Numbered from the stretch's first letter, positions 13,801 through 23,402 are shown. The stretch is DNA of 64,000 bases from Siphonodentalium dalli (GCA_032622095.1 CP136066.1:108023319-108087318), one strand, 5' to 3'. Notes: generated from the sequence alone by a model not told the origin. Translations and numbers: made by a program.

Positions 13801-16800
13801 TACTCGGTCCACAACAGCTTGGGATATCAGTTGGGATGATGCTGATTTTTTGGACTGAGTCCCACCCCGTTGCTCTTCTATAACGGATGTTCATTCAAAA
13901 GACATACTACATCTAAACGTGGAGCCCGGGCATTCACATAAACCCCTGAATGTGATTGATCACCTGACATGTCTGCGATTAATCTTTCTTCAAAATGATA
14001 TATCATCTACCGTGATAGAAAAAAAGGTACCGGTATAGTGATGATACAATAGTTTAATGTATTGTTCACATGCATTTTCTGATAGCACGACAAATCTAAA
14101 TTCTCTGGAAAACTAGGCTTTCTTTATTTATATATCTCGTTGCTTTGATATTTAACAGACCTCTGGTATATGCATGTTTAATATCTTCATGATTGGGAAA
14201 GGCTGCCCTCTATGTTCATATATGCAAAGCTTCCATTTGACCAAATCCGAAGACACACAAGCAATATATTATAACTCAGAGTGATCACAAATCAATTTTT
14301 GAAATTTGTTATTGCTCGAAATGTTTATGATACGAAAGTGATAATACGGCCATATTTCGTTGAACAACATGTTGATAAATAACATATTTTGGGAAATTTT
14401 ATACCATAGTTGACAGCAGTTAGCATTATTTTGTTCTAATTAATCGATTCTGATAACAAAAGTGTATTTTGAAGAAATTTTGTTGTTGTTGTAACTTGAT
14501 GATATGGGGAGAGTCTGATCGGATTGAGTACCTTTAACTCTTTCAGTGCCAAGTCCGATTTTTGTATCAACTCTTAGAGCTCTTTCCATCAATGTATCAC
14601 ATTATTATAATCAATAAATTTGAAAAATGATCAAGGAAATATGGGTTGATACAAAAATCGGACTTGGCACTGAAAGGGTTAAGCTTTGTTTTTCAGGTGG
14701 ATATAACAGTTGGTTGAGGGGCAGACCGCAGTCAGATAAGTTCAGCTGTCTCGCATGTGTGAGCTTTCTCTTGCTGTTCTTATCTATCTCTTTCCTGTGA
14801 GTTATGCATTATATTGGGCCTAAAAAGTAGGTTCGTTAATTACCCCATACATAGCCATATACGATTTATAGGGTTGTAGGAGGGCTGACAAAATTTAATT
14901 AAATTATCAATAGGACATAATTGTTATCAGTGCGGATACATGTGTGTTTACAGTAATGCTCTAAATAATCGACTCCTTAACCACAGCAGAATTATGGGGA
15001 ATTTTTCAGGATTTAGTCGGAAATATGACTTGTTGACATTCATCGGAAAGCTCTCAGTGAGAGCTTTCCGATGAATGGCAACAAGCCATATTTCCGACTA
15101 AATCCTGAAAAGTTACCCATAATTCTGCTGTGGTTAAGGTGTCGATTATTTAGAGCATTACTGTATCTGTGGGAAAATAGCCTGCTTTCTCACCCCTAGA
15201 TTTAACCATCTGCGAGTGCATCAAAATATTTGGAAATTGCAATGGTAACTTTTTTTCTATTTACTATTTTGTAGGGGATAATTCTTCCCTGCTCGCAAAT
15301 CCTATTTCATTTTATAATTAAGATCTTTATTTTTATCAGTTTGTTATACATTTGAAAAGATTCAATCCAAAACTAATTATGTAAATAAAGCATAAAACAG
15401 AAACACTGTACATAATCTCTTAGATACTGTTTCAGAATTTTTTCTAAGCTTGTTATAAGTTTAAAGATGCATTATCTGAATTAACTCACCCAAATTATTA
15501 TTTCTTTGGCTTCGGGGGTAAAAAATATTTGAATCGAGTCGAGGAACCCATCCATCAAAGCTCATAGAGCGATTTTTTAAGTTTGTTATTTCTCGAGATG
15601 TGCAATTATTTGTGGCCCAGAAAAACGGTCTCAGACAAAATTGCGGATGTAGATGGATAACTCTAAAATCAAGTGGTAATACGGCCAAAGTATGTGATAC
15701 TCAAGTGATAATACCGCCATATTTTGTTGAACAAAATATTTATAAAGTAACACGTTTTGGGAAATTTGATACCATAGTTGACAGTGGTTAGCATTATTTT
15801 GTTGAATTAACCGATTCTGATAACTAAAGCGTATTTTGAAGAAATGTTGTTGTTGTTGTACGTTGATGATATAGGGACTGTCTTATCGGATTGAGTACCT
15901 TTAAAACTATGACATTGTGGCAACTCTGTTTTCAATTTAAAGATAGTGTATTTCTTCCAGGCCACAATTACAACATGATTTTTATAAAACCTGATTTCAA
16001 GACTCCAAATAGTCTTTTTGAGAACAAAACGTTGATAAAACTGAAGATTGGGTATAATATGTGTATAAACACATTAGCGGATGTACCTGGCATTGCACGT
16101 GTAAAGTGTGACAGAATTAAAATTGTAACAGTTACCATGTTTGATAAGGTAAAATATAAAGAGCTTATGTGTCATTCTTGGTACCGATAAAGGAAAATAT
16201 AAAGCGTCATTTCTGTTCAGTAATGTGACTCTTGTGTGGATATCAAAAGGCGATGTTGGGCAGTCAGAACCCAACCCATGTTAACCAGAGAGCCAAAATG
16301 CATACCAATGACAAATTTCATCATAATCGGTGCAGAAATGTGGACGAGAGTGAAAGACACACACACATTCGCTGTCCCGATAAGGAAAATATGAAGAGCT
16401 TTGTGAGTCATGCTTTGTCCTGATAAGGTAAAAAATAAAGAGCATTCATATAACGTCAAAGGGATACGTTGGGCAGAGTCCGGACCCAGCCCATGTTACC
16501 CGGAGAGCCGAAATACATACCCATGGCAAATTTCATTTCAATCGGTGAAGAAATGTTAGCACCTATAAGGAACATACATAGAGACACACACATTCCATTT
16601 ATATATTGAGATAATGAAGTGTTTTATTTATGATGCAGCCGAGCTGCGTTCACATTGAATTCTCAGTTTAAATGACATTATCCCTTAAAGGGGTACTGTA
16701 CACAGAGATAGGCGATTTTTTTTATTTACTCCCATTGAATTAACTTTCAAGTTAGATTTTGTTCGTGTTATATAAGTATCATATAAACCTAATTTAGAGA

Positions 16801-18194
16801 AGAAAATATTGATCTTGGAAACAAAAATATTACGATTTCAAATTACGTGCCATGTTTTTGACCTTCACCGGAGAAGACGTAGGTCGCAGGAAGAACCGGA
16901 AGTTCAAAGTTCAATCTCTTCGATCGAACAATCTCACTCCCTATAAAAATACTTGACGCTTTATGACGTGTTTCTTTCTCCTTTTTTCCTTTTGCAGGTA
17001 ACATGTTTTGTTTGCAACTCAATAATGTTCGCGAACGGCCGTCGATAAAAGACACGCAACAGATGCGATTTCAAGAACCGTAACTCTTAATGGCATAATT
17101 CTCCATTTTATGACTCCAGCCATAAATTAATTTATATTAAATAATTCAATTTAACTTTTATGATAGCCTGTTAACCGGAACGTTTGCAGTAGACATCGTC
17201 GACTCATATTAGTAATTTTATAATATAATATTGATATTAGATCGCTATTGTCACCGGGAATTTATTGAAATTGGGGTACAGTACCCCTTTAATGGAGTGA
17301 TAACAATATAGAGTTCTCCCCCTTTGTACTCCCCAAACATTTCCACCAGATTTCTGTTCTAAACAAGCCTCTTTTCTTGTCCCGGTAAACGTTACTATTT
17401 CATGAGAAAAGTTCTAAATAAAAATTATTAATTGATAGAAGCTTTTCTGGACAGGTGTCCTCAATTCTTATCAAATATTGGATACCCCGGAATCTATATA
17501 AAACTTGCCAAGAAGAGATACATTATCTTTAATTAATTTTATTTTCTACAGGAAGGCCAGCTTCATGGGGATATTGCTCACCAATGCTCTCGGGCTGAGT
17601 TATCTTCTGGGATACTATTTAGAGAGGTATTTTTGCTTACAATTTAGTGTAAAGTCCATTCCAGTTGGAATCCAGGGACGTGGGTTGAGTAAATAAACAC
17701 CTTTTCTGGAGCTTTCGGCCACCTGACCTTTATCAACATCAAAGAAAGTTGCAATCAAGTCTGGAAATAGTGTGTCTGACATTTGCAGAAATGAGGTCCC
17801 CAGAGGGTGACATTTGGTACGCAGAATGTTAATTATGCATTACAGTGTTTACAAGGACAAATGTTTGATCCTGGATCAAGCTGTTTATGCTTCCAATAGA
17901 CAAGTAAGAATATTCTCCAGAATCTCAAAAGTGGCGATTTAGTACAAAGTTACATTCGGAAGTAGTTTTGAAAAAAAATTATGTTCCAAGTTACTTGGTT
18001 ACTTACACATGTTGAAGAATCTGCCAATAACAAACTAAAAATATTTTTGTTCTCCAGAAGCTCAAAATTAATAGTTGCATAGTTACATTCTGAGTCGTTT
18101 CAGAAATGGTCCGTGTTCTAAGTTACTTGGTTATTTTATCCATTTTCCTTTTTGTTACAGGAGATATATATTAGTTGCAAAGAAAGAGGACTGA
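5497..18194 (+). CDS. Predicted small multi-pass membrane protein, six exons, 186 residues
   Basis: The coding exons are 5497-5589 (ATG at 5500), 10090-10205, 12857-13002, 14697-14796, 17552-17626 and 18161-18194 (TGA at the end). Every boundary has AG/GT sites and the phases agree across all five joins, giving one uninterrupted 186-residue frame. Hydrophobic segments lie near residues 14-28, 39-62, 88-111, 134-151 and 155-174, so three to five membrane spans are likely. There is no obvious signal peptide. The C-terminus is short and charged (VAKKED). The 5' end begins three bases before the ATG at a splice acceptor, so a non-coding upstream exon is expected. I do not recognise the family, and no catalytic motif is visible. 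Confidence rests on splice-phase agreement and composition, not on homology. Confidence 0.7.
5632..6390 (+). repeat. Dispersed bivalve-type repeat with internal ~168-bp tandem units
   Basis: It starts with a hairpin of C-run, GCAACGAAGTT and G-run (5632-5664) and ends near a GGGGGGTAT motif (6350). Between these, a unit containing ACCATGGG, then CTGTGCACCTGC and ATGACGTCTGTC recurs at 5766, 5934 and 6103, a period of 168-169 bp. Open frames here are by-products of the tandem units. Inverted relatives are at about 49560-50215 and 50500-50740. Confidence 0.65.
6391..6732. other. Intronic AT-rich DNA, nothing recognised
   Basis: This lies in intron 1 of the membrane protein gene between two repeats. 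No hairpin, exon or repeat relative was found. Confidence 0.4.
6733..7510. mobile_element. Foldback (long inverted repeat) element, 778 bp
   Basis: The left end ACTACTTAAT...AGTGCACCATCTGA is mirrored by the right end TCAGATAGTGCACT...ATTAAGTAGT. The arms (about 6733-7095 and 7160-7510) pair along most of their length, for example CCACATCAAGCATATTATAT against its complement at 7418-7437. The loop is short. A run of 23 C follows the right end directly. No coding capacity is seen. Confidence 0.7.
7511..7533. repeat. C homopolymer, 23 bp
   Basis: An uninterrupted C run immediately after the foldback element. It is one of eight G/C homopolymers in this AT-rich window. Confidence 0.95.
7760..8600 (+). 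repeat. Dispersed repeat with GTCC/GTCT microsatellite
   Basis: A short palindrome (CCATACCATAGTATGG) leads into a GTCCGTCCGTCTGTCTG-type tetranucleotide run (about 7812-7858). Three diverged units carrying GATCGGAACCAAATTT, CAGATCGAGTTCGAATATGG and GAGTTATGACCC follow. Reverse-strand relatives occur at about 47800-47970 and 63690-64000, and a forward relative at 33290-33640. The 150-residue open frame here is a by-product of the repeat. Confidence 0.65.
8601..9947. other. Intron 1 DNA with faint copies of the preceding repeat
   Basis: Weak matches to the 7760-8600 repeat (TTAACCC, GATCATTCTCCTATATTATGTCC, ACTCAAATATTT) recur near 9010-9090 and 9400-9600. They suggest an old, spread-out tandem repeat. 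No exon is seen. Confidence 0.4.
9948..10037. mobile_element. pogo-like MITE, internally deleted copy (90 bp)
   Basis: TACAGTAATGCCCTAAATAA is mirrored by TTATTTAGGGCATTACTGTA. Only the outer arms remain. CAGTA-type ends flanked by TA fit pogo/Tigger-like Tc1-mariner elements. It lies 52 bp upstream of exon 2 of the membrane protein gene. Six further copies lie in the window. Confidence 0.8.
10090..10205 (+). CDS. Exon 2 of the membrane protein gene
   Basis: Acceptor CTCTTTCAG, donor GGCAG|GTAAC. It encodes residues 31-68 plus two bases of Arg69, starting MARLEKYCGMMATIVGSLRF and carrying a long hydrophobic stretch. It enters in phase 0 and leaves after two bases, matching exon 3. Confidence 0.75.
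10252..10517. mobile_element. piggyBac-like MITE with doubled hairpin
   Basis: The ends TTAACCCATTTATGACGGGA and CAGTTATGGAAAGGTTAA sit between TTAA sites. The core is the doubled CTCTTATATATGCGAG palindrome shared with 2271-2599. It starts 46 bp after the exon 2 donor. The copy at 25239-25465 is the same element in the opposite orientation. Confidence 0.8.
10810..11450 (+). repeat. Dispersed repeat, TCTGTCTG-type 5' part
   Basis: It begins CTATCTATATAAAAGC, then GTCTGTGCGTGTCTGTCTG, followed by units with GACCTCAGATGACTTAAAGG and GTCATTGGATAGGTGG. The same blocks recur at about 51370-51660 inside a CPEB1 intron. A related group is at about 16190-16610. The start resembles some Helitron or TIR ends, but no defining 3' end was found. 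Confidence 0.5.
11588..11728. mobile_element. pogo-like MITE, left arm shortened
   Basis: It has the same arms as 9948-10037 (ACAGTAATTCCCTAAATAAT / ATTATTTAGGCCATTACGGT). The left arm lacks the CAGCAGAATTATGGGTAA block that is still present on the right. Confidence 0.75.
12299..12354 (+). repeat. Tandem duplication, about 27-bp unit, two copies
   Basis: AATATGTGCTGTAACCTG followed by CTTTTCACC occurs twice in direct succession with no mismatch over the shared unit. Confidence 0.85.
12612..12829. mobile_element. pogo-like MITE, near-perfect hairpin
   Basis: Nearly complete inverted arms, meeting at AAAGGGAGAGCTTT-type sequence. It lies 28 bp upstream of exon 3 of the membrane protein gene, so it occupies the end of intron 2. 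Confidence 0.85.
12857..13002 (+). CDS. Exon 3 of the membrane protein gene
   Basis: Acceptor TTTATAG, donor TTTTAG|GTAAGC. It encodes the rest of Arg69 to Leu117 plus one base of Gly118, including a hydrophobic segment VLLAGYGCLLTSAICMI. Phases match on both sides. Confidence 0.75.
13191..13555. mobile_element. hAT MITE with intact 8-bp target duplication, 365 bp
   Basis: The inverted ends CAGGGGCGCCGGAAG and CTTCTGGCGCCCCTG are flanked on both sides by the identical octamer GATACAGG (13183-13190 and 13556-13563), as expected for hAT transposition. The subterminal regions are G-rich on the left (GGGGGGCGAGCGGGGGCAGG) and C-rich on the right. The element has no coding capacity. The intact duplication suggests a recent insertion. 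Confidence 0.9.
14286..14533 (+). repeat. Direct repeat, copy 1
   Basis: Shared blocks such as GATAATACGGCCATATTTCG, CATAGTTGACAGCAGTTAGC, TTTTGAAGAAATTTTGTTG and CGGATTGAGTACCTTTAA recur in order at 15570-15902. The last block recurs near 27570-27590. No terminal structure was found. Confidence 0.6.
14534..14682. mobile_element. piggyBac-like MITE ending 14 bp before a splice acceptor
   Basis: TTAACTCTTTCAGTGCCAAG is mirrored by CTTGGCACTGAAAGGGTTAA, with TTAA at both edges. Copies are at 48171-48385 and 49054-49184. The right edge is 14 bp from exon 4, leaving only GCTTTGTTTTTCAG of other intron sequence before the exon. Confidence 0.85.
14697..14796 (+). CDS. Exon 4 of the membrane protein gene
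   Basis: Acceptor TTTTTCAG, donor TTTCCT|GTGAGT. It encodes the rest of Gly118 to Phe150 plus two bases of Leu151, ending in a hydrophobic run SFLLLFLSISF. The acceptor lies 14 bp past a MITE. Confidence 0.75.
14949..15165. mobile_element. pogo-like MITE, near-perfect hairpin
   Basis: TACAGTAATGCTCTAAATAA is mirrored by TTATTTAGAGCATTACTGTA. Both arms are almost complete and meet at AGCTCTCAGTGAGAGCT, so a single strand would fold into one hairpin of about 100 bp. Confidence 0.85.
15570..15902 (+). repeat. Direct repeat, copy 2
   Basis: Diverged second copy of 14286-14533. The segment just before it (about 15490-15550, GGCTTCGGGGGTAAAAAATA) is matched in inverse at 27463-27515. Confidence 0.55.
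16190..16610 (+). repeat. Dispersed repeat ending in ACACACACATTCCATTTATA
   Basis: Two tandem diverged units each carry CCATGTTAACC or CCATGTTACCC, GAGAGCC, ACAAATTTCATCATAATCGG-like blocks and a terminal GAGACACACACA. It is an intronic mobile repeat remnant. Short frames in it have no protein similarity I recognise. Confidence 0.5.
16685..17292. mobile_element. TTAA-flanked TIR element, 608 bp (GGGGTACTGTAC ends)
   Basis: TTAAAGGGGTACTGTAC opens and GTACAGTACCCCTTTAA closes the element. TTAA edges are compatible with a piggyBac-type element. Its interior (16840-17060) is less AT-rich and non-coding. A shorter relative with the same ends is at 41663-41977. Confidence 0.75.
17552..17626 (+). 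CDS. Exon 5 of the membrane protein gene
   Basis: Acceptor TTTTCTACAG, donor GAGAG|GTATTT. It encodes the rest of Leu151 to Glu175 plus two bases of Arg176 (KASFMGILLTNALGLSYLLG...), a membrane-span-like stretch. Phases match. Confidence 0.75.
18161..18194 (+). CDS. Exon 6 (terminal coding) of the membrane protein gene
   Basis: Acceptor TTTTTGTTACAG. It encodes the rest of Arg176 and RYILVAKKED, then TGA. No clear AATAAA is visible in the few hundred bases after the stop. Confidence 0.7.
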
Positions 18195-18531
18195 GACACA
18201 TCTGCAGTGTATAATGTGGTGGCCTCGGTTGCACAGATCTTAAACAACTTAACAGACCTTAAACATGGTATATCAGCTCAGCATTCCAAGGATATATGGA
18301 GTTTTTAAATGTAAACTTCAGGCAGTGGACCGTCCACGTTTTGTTTAATTTTTAACATTTTATTCAACATTTTAAAAAAGATTCTCCATATTAAGGATTA
18401 ATATCGTCTCTGATATTTGACTAACCAAAACATTAACACATGTCTTCCCTTAGTGGAATAGTGTAACTTAAACTAATTATTTAATTTTATAACATACTAC
18501 CCCTTGAAATACCTACTCCTATTTAAATTTG

Positions 18532-18600
18532 TGCAGTACTGTTTTTCGCACACCCTTCGGTGCGCGAATTTAAAACTGAGCGAAAAATAGTATGACACCT
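18532..18600. repeat. Small foldback repeat with a half copy at 24047-24101
   Basis: GCAGTACTGTTTTTCGC is mirrored within 70 bp by GCGAAAAATAGTATG around CACCCTTCGGTGCG. A related block (GTGCGTGAGTTCAAAACTGA, then GCAAAAAATAGTACTGCAC) stands on the far side of the DIRS-like element, so older repeats flank it. Confidence 0.5.
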
Positions 18601-18956
18601 GAGTTTATACCAAATCACAAGGAAAATACAAGCACTATGTTGATGAGTCGCTTACAATACGGGAGGTTAGACTGAATAGACAATTAGGCCTGCTTGTAGG
18701 CCTATAAAAGGGCAACCAACATAAAAACCATTACTAATATGTGAAGCGATAAATCGTCATAACATCATTGATGTTGAAAAACATGTACTTGGAATTTAAA
18801 AAACAAATACACATGCATGTTCGAGGCTGAAGATGCACGAAAGCATGTCCCCTGGACAACGATGGCATGACCAAACAGCCTGGATTATAGTTATGTGAAC
18901 ATAACCCGCAGTCAATTGTTGATTTTGTTCTGAAGACAGCTGTATCTCCGTCAAAG

Positions 18957-19121
18957 GTATCTTGCCCACTGAACTATATGGTATATTATCCCAAGTAGGA
19001 GGGGTTAACTCTCCGAGTTGAAAAAAACGTACGAAATTCTATGGTACATATCTTCTGTCATGTTCATGACCCGTGTAATCACGTGATTTCTGACACGTAG
19101 TGAAGGAATCGCCATATTTTT
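18957..19121 (+). repeat. Left inverted terminal repeat of the DIRS-like element
   Basis: It runs from GTATCTTGCCCACTGAACTA to GGAATCGCCATATTTTT and matches the complement of 23717-23881 with only a few differences (for example an extra TA after GGTA and an extra T in GAAATTCT). It contains ACGTGATTTCTGACACGTAG, with a small internal inverted motif. Confidence 0.9.
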
Positions 19122-19935
19122 TTTTTTCCCGCGTCACCAGGACGGGTGCAAAAAGAATCTCTCACAAAGAATACGAAGCTAAGTTGCAGTTTGTATAGCA
19201 AAAACAGTTTTGTTTTTGTTTTATACAAACAGCATTATTTCTTTGCTTATAGTTGAAAATTATGTAACGATTCACATAAAGATTACGACGGTTTGTTCCG
19301 AATATAATAATATCGGAATCGGATGACTCGTTTCGTTTTAACCGACTTTGTCTTCCATAATTTTAATCGGTCAATGATTTAATATCCGTTTTCTGTGCAG
19401 ACAATATGCAACGTTTCTGGCCTATTAAAGGCAGAACATTCGAGGCACCATTGGATATGACTAAAGACGCTGATCGTTTTCTTTATAACAAATCTATGGC
19501 ATACAGGTGACGTGTTATTTAAGTTACCACGTGCGTTGACGGTGGTTAAAGGTATCACGAAATTAGGTGACTTATTTTCCAGTTCATTTTTTTTCGTTTG
19601 ACGGCTTTCTTTATACGTTGACAATCATCGTCTGGTGTACAACTGACGGAAAAAGCAGTGTTTAAACGCTTGTGAAATAGGCTGATAGGATTGTAAAATC
19701 CCGAATGTCACTTTGAACCTTTTTCACCCTGGATGATTAACAATGGGGCCGTTACTGCCTTGGTTGCCACATGGTAACATAACACAACAGGTGTATTTGT
19801 GATTGTTCGCAATCACATTAATTACTTTCACAGGACTGCTAATCGAGGTAAGACCAGGTTCATGAATCGCCTTCCCCGTAGCTCCCCTTGAAGTCCCTTC
19901 CCTCGTTTCGAGGTCCCAAGAGTAGAGAACGAAAG

Positions 19936-21740
19936 TCGATATATAGGGTTCCTCTAATTGGCGTAATTAGCACTCGGAGCGATAGTCGACACCACACAGG
20001 ACGCGGGTTGGGGCTACCCATCGAACCCGTAGCTCACACGAGTTGCTTCCCCTAGGACACGGACAAACTCGCGGGGAAGGATCCAGAGAATTTTAGTTTG
20101 GGGACACCTGTTCTGTATTTGAGTATGTGCCCATATAAATTTGGATGTTAAAATATTCAGTACTGGATACTTGATTGTGCAAATAAAGGCTCCATATTAT
20201 AGACCTTATATCATCTGCAGGCTGATGATTTGCATTACTTGGACATTTTGTTGAATTGTAGAAAAATTCCTTGAAAATATGGAAGATCCAACTGGAATAA
20301 ATACTATATACATGGAATTTGGGGACATTTGGGTCTCTATAGTTTGGGCACCCAAACCTGTAACAGGTATAAAAACATCCCTGTATCCTTCTCTGACTTG
20401 CCGATATATCGTGTTCCTCTAATTGGCGTAATTAGCACTCGGGGCGATAGTCACACCAAACAGGCGCGGGTTGGGGCTACCCATTGAACCCATGAGTCAC
20501 ATTGGTGCAATCCCTGGGCTATCGAATGGGACGTCAATCTGCTTCTGCGGGTCGACCGTTGGCTGTTGACGTGCCCCGGACGGCTGTGACCACTGAGCTC
20601 TACTAAAACACTCGACACACACCGTCCATCGCTACAAGTCGTCATCTCGGGGTCAGCGCGGCTGGGGGATACACCCTCGGTGATCCCTGACCATGCTCTC
20701 CGGTGCCTTATGATCATAGTGTGTGGAAATTTGGGCTAAAATTACTAGTCGAATGGCCATTTTACATTGTCTCAATTCAAATTAGGAGACTTTTTCTCAA
20801 ATTATTACATTTACGCAATTATTTGGCACCTGAAAGTTTATCCTCCATGCCTTCTGCCCCAGCTGGGCTTGGAATGGGATCACAGTTCACAGGCTTGTTT
20901 CCTCCTTATTATAAGTCACCACTTCCGGGGGCTTGGCAGACAGGTTACTGGCCGCATTCTGGCCAACAGCTGCCAGTAACTTCGGGTTTGATTTTAAATG
21001 AAAACAAAAGATCTTATTCCCTGATGCCATTATAGCAGGAAGCTTGCTTGGGATCTGGTACCTACTAACCTCCCATCGCCAGTTCGGTCGGTTGGATATC
21101 GGGATCGGTCCTGCTGCTGCTCCACCCCGAGATGTACAGGCTCTGGACATTCCTCCGGGGTCCCCAATGACCAGACCTCACATGCAATTAGAAATGAAGC
21201 TTGTCGTGGTGTATTGTGCTGTTAACACTCCATCGACGGATGGAGATCAGGATCAGATCGAGCAGTCGCTCCAGCACGAGGTGAAAGGGCTTTCGACATT
21301 CCTTTCGGGTCACCTTTACATGCGCTTACGAGGGAGCTCAGTTAGTTGTTCAGTGTTCTCTGATGCAGCCAAGCGCAGGAAGAAAATTAATGTCGAATTT
21401 TGATTAGCAAATAACCTCAGATTCACATGATTTTATAGCATTGTTCTACAATCATTTACAATTTAACAGAACATCAGAGTGCTTTCCCTTGTTTCGAGGG
21501 TTCCATGGAAGAGATAGAAACCTTTACGACCAGGACACTGTCACTTGTCGATGTATAGTGTTCCCTTCATTGGCGTAATTTGCACTCAGGATGATAGTCC
21601 CACCAAACAGGTCGCGGGTTGGGGCTACCCATCGAACCCATTGGCCGCATTTGGTGGGCTTTCTGGACTATCGACAGGGACTCCAAGTCGGATACTACGG
21701 GACGACTGTTGGCATACCCTGGGACAGTCAAATGAGGAAA
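19936..21740 (+). repeat. Three internal repeat units within the DIRS-like element
   Basis: A unit carrying TTGGCGTAATTAGCACTCGG, then CACCAAACAGG and GCGGGTTGGGGCTACCCAT, begins near 19936, 20401 and 21548. Similarity extends further for the last two copies (GGGCTATCGA / GGACTATCGA and a CGACCGTTGGC-like block). Spacing is irregular. The units have no shared open frame, so they look structural or like ancient duplications. A tRNA origin was considered but is not supported. Confidence 0.6.
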
Positions 21741-23127
21741 TAGGATACAAGTTGCATGGCTTTTGTTAGCATTTGGGTACCAACTTGCCCTGTGATGCCG
21801 GTCAGTTTGTACCCTGCCTAACGTCGTCAGAGATGGGTGGTTATGCCATCGGACTGCACACTTGGCGACCTGGGTTGGGATGTGTTCAACTTCTTGCTTT
21901 ATAAGTGGTTGCTTCTTTCCATGTTCCATCCAGCTCTTTCATGGTCACGGGCTTTGCTGGCGAATGTCTATAGTCATTCATATCACTAGATTAGTATATG
22001 ACTCTCGCCCTTTCGTTTTCCTGACTTTTTAAGACGTGTTCTGGACTGGTTCGGGTGCTCGATAGGGTAAATATTTACATCTCGATTTGGGACGCAAGAA
22101 TCAGAGATAAACAAGCATACATGCTTTATCTCCGACCTCGCTGTGTTTCCGTAATAGATACGAATGACATATATTTTGTCTTCAGGTTGCTTTCAGTGCT
22201 AACTCAACATGGATTTCACTTTTGTTGTCCAGTCATACATAGATGAGTCCATTATCCATGGTTCGACATATGCTCCATTTCAGAACACTGTTGACATGAG
22301 GTCTAGTTCAGCACCCCACTCGGTCCTTTGCTGACCTCAGCTATTGCCAATGCAGGATAATGTTGCACCTGTGGGGCAGCATATGAATCGTGTTGGGCAC
22401 AATTCATAAAGTTTCATTACATACCTGCCGTCGGTTTCTGCTGGTTTTGGGCTTGTGCCACAATCCTGATGCATCGTTAGTCCAATTATTTTTTTTGGGG
22501 ATTTCCACCTTAACGACATTGGAATTTCGGTTCCTGGCTGCCTTTCTGTCATGGATTCAGTAGCCTGTGATTGGTCAGTTGGGTTTAACTGTGTTGGTGG
22601 GCATTTCCACATTTGGGAACGTCATCGGGGAAAAATGTCATGGCTTATTACATCTTAGTCGGTCATATCTCGAACTCCAGGCTTCAAACTAAGTTTTCTG
22701 CTGTGAAACTCCAATTCTGAGCCCTGTTCTTCATACGGCCTGAGCCTTGCAACGTATGTCTGTGTAATACCCATTCGCTTCCCGGTCAGGCTATTGGTCA
22801 ATGATACCTCCTCCTTATCGACAATGGCATGTCTCCAAGTAGTTGGTGTCGGGCCCTTTCTTGGGAGCTTGCAGCTGGTTTTTCATCGGGCTCTCATCGT
22901 GTACTGGGACACGGCCCAACCCACTCAAGATTTGGTTCAGGGGTTGGTTCTATTGTTTTTAAGGGGGGTCTTCGTTATTACTTGCGGCTTTTGCTGCCTG
23001 GGTTAGCCTGTTAGGTGCGGTATTAGTATTTAGCCATCCCTGGGTTTATAATACCCGGCTGGGGATTTCTTGTCAACGGGTATTTTTCTATTTCCATTTC
23101 CTTAGAACATGGATGCTTCTCCCCTTT

Positions 23128-23128
<1 letters not shown>

Positions 23129-23184
<56 letters not shown>
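23129..23184. repeat. G homopolymer, 56 bp
   Basis: The longest homopolymer in the window, inside the right part of the DIRS-like element. It produces a spurious polyproline frame on the reverse strand. Confidence 0.95.
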
Positions 23185-23185
<1 letters not shown>

Positions 23186-23402
23186 GTTACCCGTACCTTT
23201 CCCGGCAAGTACTCGGCTGATACATTATTAGCCCTAAGTTCCGATGCGAATGTCGAATCCATCTCCAGGTCTTCTGAAGCTATTTACTTTACTTGCAGGG
23301 GTCTTAAACTCTTAAGTGGCCACTTTTTGTTCGTTTGAGAGTGCTGACAGGTATTAGTTTAGGATGGAATATTACATTGGCTTATGGTCCTATTGTGCAT
23401 GT

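Noticed and set aside
10810-16610. A single 5.8-kb Helitron or TIR element from CTATCTATATAAAAG to the CATTTATATATTGAG end
   Set aside because: It would span two confirmed exons of a host gene. No CTRR end with hairpin is present, and the two repeats are better explained as separate fragments.
20403-20510. tRNA-like or SINE promoter boxes in the GGCGTAATTAGC...GGGTTGGGGCTACCC repeat
   Set aside because: The spacing and the B-box do not fit, and I could not fold a cloverleaf. It is kept only as a repeat unit.
21567-21929. 120-residue minus-strand frame as Gag or a recombinase of the DIRS-like element
   Set aside because: It is on the strand opposite to the inferred orientation and overlaps one of the internal repeat units. 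No RT or recombinase motif is visible.
23023-23262. Minus-strand frame with a long polyproline tract
   Set aside because: The tract is only the translation of the 56-bp G homopolymer inside the DIRS-like element. The flanks have no conserved motif.
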